Positions 19,432 to 28,357 of a stretch of DNA of 64,000 bases are shown here, piece by piece (position 1 is the stretch's first letter; every line of letters starts with the position of its first letter). The DNA lies in NCBI GenBank assembly GCA_001600355.1, contig BCJU01000003.1, forward strand, positions 1,492,519 to 1,556,518. The letters run 5' to 3'. This DNA is from Meira nashicola. Its lineage: Eukaryota; Basidiomycota; Exobasidiomycetes; Exobasidiales; Brachybasidiaceae. The notes beneath the pieces are model-generated. The model was not told where the DNA came from and ran no database searches. It worked only from the letters and a program-made list of their open reading frames with translations. Both the position numbers and the translations under genes were made by a program.

Positions 19432-20064
19432 TCATGGTGATGGACTTGAACTACGTGAAGGAGGAGGAGAGGGAGAACGACTTCTATAACCAGGCTTTGA
19501 AGTAATTCTTCCGTCATGATTATATCCTAATGCTTCTGAGTCGTGCCAATTGTACGTTGTAACACGGCTCACATCATCTTCGTTCATATTTCCATGCTTT
19601 AAATGAATATTTGCATCCGATACGATCTTTCGTATAATCTCTTTATTTTTAGCTTTATTATTTAAAGCATACTTATGACAACTCTCCGTTGTTGTACAGT
19701 CAGCTGATCGAAGATGATATTTGATTGAATTTAAGCTACGTCCTTTTTCTTTGAGTTCTTTCCTTGTATCTAATTCACTTTGCTTAGCATGATTTCGTCC
19801 TGCTTGAGCTATTGCCATCCTGTGACGTAATTCTGCTACACGATGTTCACCTACTCGATGCCATCCTAACTCTTTATTCTTTACTGATTCGTACAATCTA
19901 TTTTCAACTTCTCTACCATGTTTCGATAATCCCTCAAGTTTAGAATTTGGTAGGTTATAATTCTTACCGCGATGTTCATAGACTTCATTATGACGTCCTG
20001 TATCACTAGCCATAACAACAACAAACATGTGTAGCATAGTATAAATGAGAATACTTGCAATCAT
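19432..20064 (-). CDS. Secreted family protein, N-related, two cysteines
   Basis: 210 residues. Signal peptide to about 19. Block 1 is LEGLSKHGREVENRLYESV, then VGEHRVAELRHRM. The centre includes SADCTTTESCHKYA, the only cysteine pair in a mature cluster protein apart from the frameshifted copy at 10948. Block 3 is KIVSDANIHLKHGNMNEDD, then LGYNHDGRITSKPGYRSRS. The tail is SPPPSRSSSPSP, close to RS-repeat composition. A GCCCC box lies 171 bp upstream. Intact; function unknown. Confidence 0.82.
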   Translation of the reverse strand: MIASILIYTMLHMFVVVMASDTGRHNEVYEHRGKNYNLPNSKLEGLSKHGREVENRLYESVKNKELGWHRVGEHRVAELRHRMAIAQAGRNHAKQSELDTRKELKEKGRSLNSIKYHLRSADCTTTESCHKYALNNKAKNKEIIRKIVSDANIHLKHGNMNEDDVSRVTTYNWHDSEALGYNHDGRITSKPGYRSRSPSPPPSRSSSPSP

Positions 20065-20617
20065 TAAAGATTTATAATAATTATTAGAGAGTAGTTGAAC
20101 AAGAATAAGAAGGTGATGTTATGATACCGGGAAAAGCTTTCTCAGTTTAAAAATCTCTTCTTAAATAGCTTCAAATTCATAAATTTTTCAAATTTTTTAA
20201 GGCGTAAGTAGTTGAACACAGGATTTATCCTGTTGCCCCTTTTACAAGTTTATATACGCAAATATTAACGACGAAAACGTCAGTAAATAAGGGATTAGAA
20301 GAGCAAAAATACAGAACGCCTTAAAAGGGTCTTTGTCATTGTGCAGTGCTATGCAAAATCATACCATGGGGCGCAGATCACATAAAGACCATTTTAAGTC
20401 AAACGTTTTCTTAATGTAGTTGCTTTTGATATATTAAATTTGGCACAAGTATGAATTGTACGAACTGGCATGTCAATGTACATAATTTTAAAAGCTGAAT
20501 TGAAAATTGACTCAAGGTGTCACACAATCGATGAAAGAAAAATAAAGGAAGAATAAAAAGCTATATATGACAAGGAATAAGACGTTAACAATAAGAGAAA
20601 GGGATAATTAGTCATCA
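20065..20617. promoter_or_regulatory. Intergenic with boxes and duplicated flank
   Basis: TTGCCCC (20233-20239) and GGCGTAAGTAG (near 20202) lie upstream of the gene at 19432. ACCATGGGGCGCAGATCA (20361-20378) and the next 200 bp are a copy of 7290-7500 and, in part, 5295-5445, that is, the shared 3' flank of the long-type genes. Confidence 0.5.
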
Positions 20618-21412
20618 TTATCGTTTACGTTTTGAAGTTGCTGTAGAGCTTGATGAAGTTTGATTAGAAGCATCAGAATTGAGGCTCGGTGTAGGTGAAT
20701 AAATTTTATATTTAGTTGAAGAAAGTAAAGGAATATTACTCGAAGGTGAACTTGATTTAGGCAAATAAGGAGGATAATGAGTATATCGCTTATCTACTGA
20801 ACTACTTGGAGTAGGCGATCTACTTCTATAACCATGAGAAGAGCCTTTAGAACCTCCATCAGAATCATAACCTAGTATTTTTGAATCTGACCAAACAGGT
20901 CTTTTGATAAATTGTGCGTCTTTTTCTCCAATCGTATGAAGCTTTTTATGAACATTGGTATCATAAGCAATATCACGTAAAGTTTGTCTAAATTGATTTT
21001 TCTCAATTGATGATTCTTCTTTTAATTTCTTTGTACCTTTCAATTTTAATCCTATTCTACCATGAAGAGTTTTACTTCCTTGACGAATTTCATTTTTAAA
21101 GTTTAAGACGTTTTTATGTTTTATATTTCGTCGATGTTCTGTAATTCGTTTGTTAAACTATATATCTTTAACTCTTGCTTCTCCTACTTGTGAAGGATGA
21201 AGTTCCCCTTTGTTTACACGTTCTTGTAAATTTTTTTCGATACGTCTACCATGTTCGCTTAAATGAGGTAAATTTGGCGTAATTTCGTTCGCATGTAATG
21301 GTTTTTCATCGGGTTCATTTCTCTCTGGAAATGGATCATTCAACTTAGCTGAAAAGACAAAATTCGTCAAAAGGTAAAAAAGATTGAAAATCAATAAAAC
21401 TTTTTTAAGCAT
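20618..21412 (-). pseudogene. Long-type family gene with one nonsense codon
   Basis: A near-copy of the gene at 7556. It starts MLKKVLLIFNLFYLLTNFVF and keeps HANEITPNLPHLSEHGRRIE and VGEARVKDI. A TAG at 21158-21160 replaces the Trp codon (TGG) of the parent. The same frame then continues to 20618 through FRQTLRDIAYDTNVHKK, LGYDSDGGSKGSSHGYR and a Ser/Pro tail ending KRKR. There is no frameshift, so the lesion is recent. The duplication includes flanks on both sides (about 20315-21630 against 7235-8820). Confidence 0.8.
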
Positions 21413-21510
21413 CTTGATTTAGGAAAAAATGAGTTGAAGGGAAACGAAAAAAATAAAAATTTTGTCATTTATATCCTTTTGACACAGCAAGTACGCTTTT
21501 GCAGATGTCA

Positions 21511-21553
21511 GCCCCATACATTTCGTTCGATTGAAACTATTCAAAGACGGGGC
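21511..21553 (-). promoter_or_regulatory. Paired GCCCC/GGGGC boxes
   Basis: GCCCC (21511-21515) and GACGGGGC (21546-21553), about 99-141 bp upstream of the ATG at 21412, identical in layout to 8457-8498. The cluster DNA ends about 21640; the rest up to 21789 is the 5' flank of the transporter gene. Confidence 0.55.
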
Positions 21554-21789
21554 TTATGATATGACGCTAGATATGAGAGGGTGCGGGCGGTATGTATAGT
21601 GTTTAGTCCACGACTTCAACTGTGCCTGAAGCCAGCTTTGGCATTAGGTCGGTGTCTATACGCGCCCATTGTGAAAGTTACAGCGCTGTCCGTGCATTTC
21701 ACATTTCTAGTTGCCAGAAGGGACCGGATCAACCTTTTGCTTCTTGACCACAAACTTAGAAAAGGGAATTCCATTCGAATAAGAAAAGA

Positions 21790-23919
21790 ATGTCTTCTAA
21801 TACGAAATCAAATGGAAGACAGCCTTCGAACAAATCCAGAAGGCCATCTGTTCGATTTTCAGAACAAAATCAAACTATATTTAACATTCAAGATGATGTT
21901 GAAGATGAAGAAGAAGCAGATTTGAGTAAAGGATTGAATGGAGATAAGACAAATAATAAAGATGGAATATTATTATTCGATAATGAAGAAAATGAAGATG
22001 ATGATAATAAAACCGGATCAGATAAGCGAAAAGGAGGAAGAGCATATGGTCTAAAATCAACACAATCTTCAAGAGAAGCGGAATTTGATGCAGATGATTC
22101 AGATGTTGAAGAAGAAGAATTACAAGCAGCTCTTCGAAGTACTGACGAATTAAATGCAGACGTTTCATCAAGATCACAAAGAAATGGATTCAGATTAATG
22201 GATCATTTGCCGCCTGCCGTTAATAGAGCAAGGCAGAGTATAAGTGATGCAACCGGTCATGATTTTCGCGAAAGTTTACGAAGAACGATAGAGAGCGAAG
22301 AATTGCCTGATTGGCTACGGAGAGGTGCAGGAATATTAGATAGTACTTGGAATATGAGCAATAGCATTTTAGGCGCAGGTGTAGTAGGTCTACCTTATTC
22401 ACTTCGGGCTTCGGGATGTTTTGCAGGAATTGGATTAATCTTATTGATTGCAATGTTGACAGATTGGACGATTCGTTTGATCGTTCTAAATGCAAAACTA
22501 TCGGGAAGGACTACGTATATAGATATTATGGATCACTGTTTCGGAAAGAATGGAAGGGTGGCTGTTTCAATCTTTCAAGGCGCTTTCGCTTTCGGTGGAA
22601 TGTGTGCTTTCATAGTGGTCATTGGAGATACTATACCTCATGTGCTATCGTCAATTATACCCTCACTTGAGCATTCATTCTTAACTTCAAGAGCTTTCAT
22701 CATGATCGTTTGCACGATGAGCATATCTTTTCCACTTTCACTCTATCGCGAAATCGAAAGCTTGAGTAGGGCAAGCGCAATTGCATTAATCAGTATGGTT
22801 TTGATCATCATCACAGTCATCGTTCGAGGACCTGCAATGCCTGCAGAATTAAAAGGTGACCCAAGCTTGCGATTCACAGTAATCAACATCTCTAATGTTG
22901 TACGATCAATCGCCGTCATTTCATTCGCTTTTGTTTGTCATCACAACTCTTTACTAATCTATGGAAGTTTGAAAGAACCTTCGATGGACCGGTTCGGTAA
23001 AGTTACTCATTATTCAACTGCCATTGCCGCTGCTGCTTTGGTTTCTATGAGCTTAGCAGGATATTGGACTTTCACAGATAAGACTTTGGGAAATGTTTTA
23101 AACAATTTCCCACCAGATGATACAATGGTCAATATTGCACGTTTCTGCTTTGGCATGAATATGCTTACAACTTGGCCTTTAGAGCTTTTCGTTGCACGAG
23201 AAGTCATCGAGACATACTTTTTCCAAGGTGAATACGATCATCGAAGGCACATCATCGTAACTTCAGCATTAACTGCAGCTTCATTAATTGTAAGCTTGTT
23301 AGCAACTGATTTAGGTGTCGTTCTCGAAGTGACCGGAGGATTGAGCGCAACAGCTCTTGCATTCATATTTCCAGCAATATGTTACTTGAAGCTTTGTGAT
23401 CAAGAACCTAATCAAAGTGCACAAAATGCAAGAAGGGAAGGAAATGGAGATTATGCGGGAATTGGAAGTGAAGATCAAGATGATGAAGATGATGATGCTC
23501 TGCATCGTGAAGTTCATGGTGATATCTCTGCAGATGATGTTGAATTACCGCTCCGGCCTGGAGCGCAATTACGAAGAAGGGGAGCAGAATTAAGCGGAAA
23601 AGAGACGCCTTGGTATTTAACAACGAAACCATTAGCTGTTGCATGTACTGCATTTGGTTGTTTCGTTTTAGTCGTTTCTACGATTACGACGATAAAAGAT
23701 GCATTAACAGGTAGCGGCGGGCCACCGATCCCATCTCCTGATCAATTACCCGGAAGTGCAGCAGGAAAAGAAGCATTGGAGTCAATTTCTTCGTCCATCT
23801 CTTCAGTACTTTCTGCAACGGCATCAACAACTAGCACAGATACCAGCGGCGGAACAATACTTAACACCGCAATTGCAACACTTGACAATACTAAAAATAT
23901 CCTAGAGATCCATAATTAG
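21790..23919 (+). CDS. AAAP-family (vacuolar AVT-like) amino acid transporter
   Basis: 709 residues, no intron. An acidic, Ser-rich cytosolic N-terminus (1-170) precedes a transporter domain starting STWNMSNSILGAGVVGLPYS, the typical first membrane segment of the amino acid/auxin permease family, with about 11 hydrophobic segments to about residue 650. An acidic loop (540-600) precedes the last segment. Yeast AVT proteins move neutral or acidic amino acids across the vacuole membrane; substrate here is unknown. The ATG lies 10 bp after a TAAG-rich leader. It is the first conserved gene right of the secreted-protein cluster. Confidence 0.85.
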   Translation: MSSNTKSNGRQPSNKSRRPSVRFSEQNQTIFNIQDDVEDEEEADLSKGLNGDKTNNKDGILLFDNEENEDDDNKTGSDKRKGGRAYGLKSTQSSREAEFDADDSDVEEEELQAALRSTDELNADVSSRSQRNGFRLMDHLPPAVNRARQSISDATGHDFRESLRRTIESEELPDWLRRGAGILDSTWNMSNSILGAGVVGLPYSLRASGCFAGIGLILLIAMLTDWTIRLIVLNAKLSGRTTYIDIMDHCFGKNGRVAVSIFQGAFAFGGMCAFIVVIGDTIPHVLSSIIPSLEHSFLTSRAFIMIVCTMSISFPLSLYREIESLSRASAIALISMVLIIITVIVRGPAMPAELKGDPSLRFTVINISNVVRSIAVISFAFVCHHNSLLIYGSLKEPSMDRFGKVTHYSTAIAAAALVSMSLAGYWTFTDKTLGNVLNNFPPDDTMVNIARFCFGMNMLTTWPLELFVAREVIETYFFQGEYDHRRHIIVTSALTAASLIVSLLATDLGVVLEVTGGLSATALAFIFPAICYLKLCDQEPNQSAQNARREGNGDYAGIGSEDQDDEDDDALHREVHGDISADDVELPLRPGAQLRRRGAELSGKETPWYLTTKPLAVACTAFGCFVLVVSTITTIKDALTGSGGPPIPSPDQLPGSAAGKEALESISSSISSVLSATASTTSTDTSGGTILNTAIATLDNTKNILEIHN

Positions 23920-24082
23920 ACAATAAAGCTTTTTTTCCACACGTCACTGTTGCACCATTTCAATTTCTTTCATAAGCACTCAGCACACGATTCATGATCC
24001 ACTTGCAATGTGTAAAATTCACAATTGAGTAAAAACGGTTTGATTGATACTATACAGATGATAATGTTTAACGTCTTTCGGT

Positions 24083-24538
24083 TTAATGAGATAAGAATCG
24101 ACTACCTTTTGCTCTTCTACGAGCGAGAATTTTACGTCCATTTTTGCTCTTCAATCTTGCCAAGAATCCATGTTTACGTTTACGTTTACGTTGCGAAGGT
24201 TGATATTCTGCTCCGTATGTTGCATGACGAATCGAAGAGCCAAAAGAGCCAGCTTGTGATGGAGAATGTGAAGAGGAGTTTGCCAAAAGTGCAACTATTC
24301 CTTTACTTTCATTAATTGTTGAAGATATTCTTGGACGTACTGAGAATCCCATCAGAGATCCATTTTGTTGAATAGAATTGTGATATGTCTTTGGTAATCT
24401 TTGAACAGAATTAGCATTCACTTGACCTACAGAACTGATTCGGGATGGTCCGGCAATCGATGTAGCAAATCTAGGTGCTTGAACAGATGGCAAAGGCAAT
24501 CTACTCGATCGCATTGCTGCAATCGTGAATCTTGACAT
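24083..24538 (-). CDS. MRPL34: Mitochondrial ribosomal protein bL34m
   Basis: 151 residues. The last 45 residues are the bL34 signature: [20 protein letters not shown] followed by [19 protein letters not shown]. The first about 100 residues are Ser/Arg/Pro-rich with a mitochondrial-presequence character ([16 protein letters not shown]). It is a component of the mitochondrial large subunit. Its 3' end faces that of the transporter gene. Confidence 0.93.
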
Positions 24539-25307
24539 GTTGAATGATTGGTGTGATTATGATGGAGTAACATTCATTTTTTAGCATTATACTACACTTG
24601 TTCATTTTACTGACTTGTGCTATTTTTCCTCTTTATCCATTCACGTGATTCGGCATTCACATGACCCTCCCAATCACCCGAACCCAAAAGACGCGCCGCT
24701 TCCGAAACACAAGACTGGCTTGCTTTGAACAACAAAAAAAGCCCAGAATTGCTTTTGAGTGTGCCTGGACATTGGGCTGTGCTATTCTACAAATGTTTAT
24801 TGTCGGACACGGAATCTCTTTGACATTTCACAAGGCTTGTACATATAGATTATATGCTAGTCTGCGATGTACCGTATGCATACAGGCAGGATATACCGAT
24901 TAAGTGCCCTACTATGAATAAAGTGTCTGTGCCATATTGCAGATCCGGATTGTGGGCAGAGGTTATTACATATTTAGGATTGGAAGGCATTAGCAACGTC
25001 GGCGCCGCACGACACAGGGACGGGTACGAGAAGATGGAAAGGATGTTTCTCGAAAGTATGTAGGAGCATTTATTCGGTAATTCCGTTTGCCGTCCTTTTC
25101 TCATACTCCTCCCCACAATCATTCATTCCTTCTCCTCATCTTCCATTTCACGCATACATTCTCTACCGGCTATTGAAAAACAATTCAGAGAGGCTGTGTT
25201 TCTCTGATTACTGTCATTTTTCTTACAGGATAACATTCTCTTTCTGCTATAAAATAAAGGACATTTTCGCACATTATTAACCAGATCGAACATTCTTTCA
25301 ACATATA
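24539..25307. other. Intergenic, nothing gene-like recognised
   Basis: Divergent promoter space between bL34m and the SET gene. TATAAAAT at 25248-25255 is a plausible TATA element 53 bp before the SET ATG. Short ORFs here have no family features. Confidence 0.5.
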
Positions 25308-25886
25308 ATGTCGCCTGCTGCTACTACCCTTTCTGCTCCCGCTTATACCGGTCATTTAACCAATGGCGATCCAACAAAAGCGGCAAAATCTTACAAACCA
25401 ACTCATCCAGGTAAATTTGAAGTTCAATTCAGAGATGGAGAATATAATAGTTGTTTAGTAGCTTTGCAAGATTATCAAAAAGGAGAAACGATTGCAGTTA
25501 TGAGTCATGCATCTCCAAGTAATGCAATTCGTTATTCAACCGTTCAAGTTACCGAAAACGATCATATAGAATTAAATAGTGATTTACTTTATTGTAATCA
25601 TTCTTGTAATCCTTCCGTTCATTTCAACGTTTCTTCTCCTGATCCAAGTAAATGGCACGCTCAAGCTTTACGTGATATCAAACAAGATGAAGTAATGGAA
25701 TTCTTTTATCCTAGCACAGAATGGGATATGTCACAACCTTTTGATTGTTCTTGCGGTGCGGGAAACAAGTGCTTGAAAAGGATTTCGGGTGCCAAATATA
25801 TCTCTCCTGAAGTTTTAAACACATACGTCGTCAATGATCATATCAAAAGGCTCAAAGCCCAACAACAACAACAACAAAAAGCATAA
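25308..25886 (+). CDS. Small SET-domain protein
   Basis: 192 residues. The SET core is present: YNSCLVALQDYQKGETIAVM, then LYCNHSCNPSVHFN (the NHSCxPN-type site), then DEVMEFFYPSTEWDM and a post-SET-like CSCGAGNKCLKRISGAKYI. It ends in a short poly-Gln. The protein is essentially a stand-alone SET domain, as in small fungal lysine-methyltransferase-like proteins. Substrate unknown; catalysis is likely but not proven because the canonical YDY motif is FYPS here. Confidence 0.8.
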   Translation: MSPAATTLSAPAYTGHLTNGDPTKAAKSYKPTHPGKFEVQFRDGEYNSCLVALQDYQKGETIAVMSHASPSNAIRYSTVQVTENDHIELNSDLLYCNHSCNPSVHFNVSSPDPSKWHAQALRDIKQDEVMEFFYPSTEWDMSQPFDCSCGAGNKCLKRISGAKYISPEVLNTYVVNDHIKRLKAQQQQQQKA

Positions 25887-26083
25887 AAAGACCTGAGCAA
25901 ATACTACTTCAGCTTCCATTCCGGAGCAGCTGAGATCATCCCTTCTTCAATAGACTTTAATAGACCTAAAATAATTAATCTGTCGCAATTTGATAAAAGT
26001 ACCCAAGAAAGGTAAAAGTGGTGATAATCTTCTATTGACTAGTATACATGTGGAAGTGAATTAAGTAGATACTTCGAATTCCC

Positions 26084-26530
26084 TCAGACGATACGCTCCT
26101 TAGGTGCTTTAGATGAAGTAGATTGTGATGCGAGTGTGTCAGGAGTAGCTGCTATCGAAGATGCTTTTGCTTGATTGGCTGGAACGGGTGCTCCTGCAGG
26201 TGTTCCGGCCGGCACGCCAATATCACTGAAATCATCTTGTTTAATCTGTGTGACAAAAAAGGTAGTAAATGAAGTCAATCTCCAGTCTAATAGAACAAGC
26301 TCAAATGTAATCTTTAAACTCACCTTGTATATACTGTACAAGTATAAATTGATTGCCGTTACTGTCAATGTTCCACCTACCAAAATATTTCGAACGACAA
26401 AAGGTCTTCTTGCCCTTTTCAATCCTTCCGAAACTCCATAACCACCTGGATGATAAGATGAATGTGCAGAAAGACCTCGTTGTGGCTTCTTTTGATGTTG
26501 ATCAAATACGCTCTGTCTGTTTGTTGCCAT
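26084..26530 (-). CDS. COA3: Cytochrome c oxidase assembly factor COA3, two exons
   Basis: Exons 26324-26530 and 26084-26245. The intron 26246-26323 is 78 bp with GTGAGT and CACAG borders; it is a multiple of three and has no stop, so the unspliced frame also reads through (148 against 122 residues). The spliced protein has GLKRARRPFVVRNILVGGT leading into a single membrane segment, LTVTAINLYLYSIYK, directly followed by IKQDDFSDI, the COA3 signature. COA3 acts in the mitochondrial inner membrane in COX1 translation control and assembly. Confidence 0.88.
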   Translation of the reverse strand: MATNRQSVFDQHQKKPQRGLSAHSSYHPGGYGVSEGLKRARRPFVVRNILVGGTLTVTAINLYLYSIYKVSLKITFELVLLDWRLTSFTTFFVTQIKQDDFSDIGVPAGTPAGAPVPANQAKASSIAATPDTLASQSTSSKAPKERIV

Positions 26531-26740
26531 GTTGATAATTTCTTGGTGATGGTGGCCAAAGAATTAGTAAGACTGACTTCTCTTCCGATTTTGTGGAGCC
26601 GAAAATTACGCGCACGTGGATTAATCACTAGTGCTCGACCAATGATTTTGTACGCGTAGTCTATTTGTTACGTGAACAACACCTAACCAACACTTTCCTT
26701 TTGTAATCATCAAACAAATGATGACTGATCATATTACACG

Positions 26741-27231
26741 ATGAAAGTCACAGTTTCTGATTGGTCAGCAGTGGGATATTGGGTTTGGGATGTGAATAAT
26801 GAAGATGATGAAGATGCGATTTGCGGTATTTGTCAAAATGCGTTTGATGGAGTTTGTGGAACATGTGATGAACCTGGTGATCAATGTCCGATCCTGTTTG
26901 GAAAATGTACGCATATATTTCATATGCATTGTATTATCAGATGGACGGAAAAGATGCAACCTGAACCTCTTTGTCCTTTATGCAAAAGAAAGTGGGGTAA
27001 GTGTCATGAAGAATTTTGGAAAAAGCTCAAAAATCCAATCATTTGTCGCTGACCCTTTTCATCTTCCCTTTTTTTAACAATACAGAAGAAATTACAGCTG
27101 AGGATAAAGCCACGACAAAATCAGATCAAACCAATGAAAGGGAACAGATGGGAGATATGACAACAGATATGCAAGAAAATGTTCCGACAAATACCCTCGA
27201 AGGCAGTTTGAGCATGGAATCTGAGCAGTAA
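26741..27231 (+). CDS. APC11: Anaphase-promoting complex subunit 11 (RING-H2), two exons
   Basis: Exons 26741-26996 and 27086-27231. The intron 26997-27085 has a GTAAGT donor and a TACAG acceptor and keeps frame; the product is 133 residues. MKVTVSDWSAVGYWVWDV, then CGICQNAFDGVCGTCDEPGD, GKCTHIFHMHCIIRW and CPLCKRKWG form the APC11-type RING with the extra zinc site. APC11 recruits E2 to the anaphase-promoting complex. The second exon adds an acidic Thr/Ser/Glu tail of about 48 residues not needed for the RING. Confidence 0.93.
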
Positions 27232-27507
27232 TTTGATTTCTTTCGACTGGATGTATCATTATTTATCATGTATCATACCCTATAGCTTATATTATTGAAG
27301 CTTTGCTAATTTTGCATATTTGCTTACCACTACGATGTGTTTCTGGTAGTGGTAATTTCAATAAGAAAGTTGACGCTCCTGGACGCGCTATAAGCTGGCT
27401 GCACAGACAGAAAAGACTTTGAAATTAGCGCAGAAAATATACTTCTTCCATGCAATCTTCCTGACATTTTTCTCTCTACTCACACGATCACCCTAAACCA
27501 AAACAAC
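27232..27507. other. Intergenic, APC11 to prefoldin
   Basis: 3' flank of APC11 and 5' leader of the prefoldin gene. No further signal recognised. Confidence 0.4.
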
Positions 27508-27987
27508 ATGTCAGGACAACAGCCAGTAGATGTGACCGAATTGAATGTTGCACAACTACAAGATGTACGAAAACAATTAGAGCAAGAATTACAACATCTT
27601 ACAGCATCTTACGGCCAATTGAAAGCAGCTCAAGCCCGATTCAGAACATGCATCGAATCGATCAATGCGATACAGCCACAAAAAGGTCAACGTGAACTTT
27701 TAGTTCCTTTAACGAGTAGCTTATACGTTCCTGGTAAATTAACCGATTCAAAAAAAGTTTTAGTAGACGTTGGAACAGGATATTACGTTGAAAGAAGTAC
27801 GGAAGATGCAAAAAAGATGTATGAAGGAAGAGTAGATTTCGTTGCAAAAAGTTTAGAACAATTACAAGAAACAATTACGAGAAAAGAAGATAATATGCGT
27901 GTTGTAAGGGATATTTTAGTCGTCAAAGTATCACAGCAACAACAACAACAAACAGGCGGTGCAGAAGGTCAATCACAAAAAGCATAA
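27508..27987 (+). CDS. GIM5: Prefoldin subunit 5
   Basis: 159 residues, single exon. An N-terminal coiled coil (LQDVRKQLEQELQHLTASY), then LLVPLTSSLYVPGKL and VLVDVGTGYYVERS, the beta-hairpin region typical of alpha-type prefoldin 5, then a second coiled coil (DFVAKSLEQLQETITRKED). A poly-Gln run is near the end. It is part of the hexameric chaperone that delivers nascent actin and tubulin to CCT. It borders the 28-33 kb secreted-protein island. Confidence 0.95.
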   Translation: MSGQQPVDVTELNVAQLQDVRKQLEQELQHLTASYGQLKAAQARFRTCIESINAIQPQKGQRELLVPLTSSLYVPGKLTDSKKVLVDVGTGYYVERSTEDAKKMYEGRVDFVAKSLEQLQETITRKEDNMRVVRDILVVKVSQQQQQQTGGAEGQSQKA

Positions 27988-28174
27988 CGTCATCATCGGC
28001 AATTGCAATTCACGTCCCAATCATTTTGTACACCAGGCAAATCAAATTTAATCAATTTTGTGTATACAAAGTACTTCTTCTAAATGAATGCTTTATTTTT
28101 TACCGACATGGCTGTGTCGGGTTGAGGGTGAAAAGGACTGACCAAAGCAAGGGCGAGCGTTTTATGGACTTTCC

Positions 28175-28253
28175 GGCGTAACGGGGCTTCTGTTACACAA
28201 ATTCGATTTTTTTTTCTAAAAGAGCGCATTTATCCGCCCCTTCTCTATAAAAG
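28175..28253 (+). promoter_or_regulatory. GGCGTAACGGGGC and GCCCC boxes with TATA element
   Basis: GGCGTAACGGGGC (28175-28187), CCGCCCC (28234-28240) and TATAAAAG (28246-28253) lie 105-183 bp before the ATG at 28358. The GGCGTAA core and GGGGC box are the motifs of the main cluster. Confidence 0.6.
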
Positions 28254-28357
28254 CTGAAAGCGTAATCGAATTCCAGCTTTTTTGTTGCCACATCTTTTTT
28301 GAATTGTATACCAACGATCATCAAATCGTCAGATTCACTAATACTTACGAGTATAAG

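Noticed and set aside
21881..22177. His/Leu-rich antisense frame
   Set aside because: It is the complement of the acidic N-terminus of the amino acid transporter.
24661..25122. Short frames on both strands between bL34m and the SET gene
   Set aside because: No start context, domain or signal peptide; consistent with chance frames in intergenic DNA.
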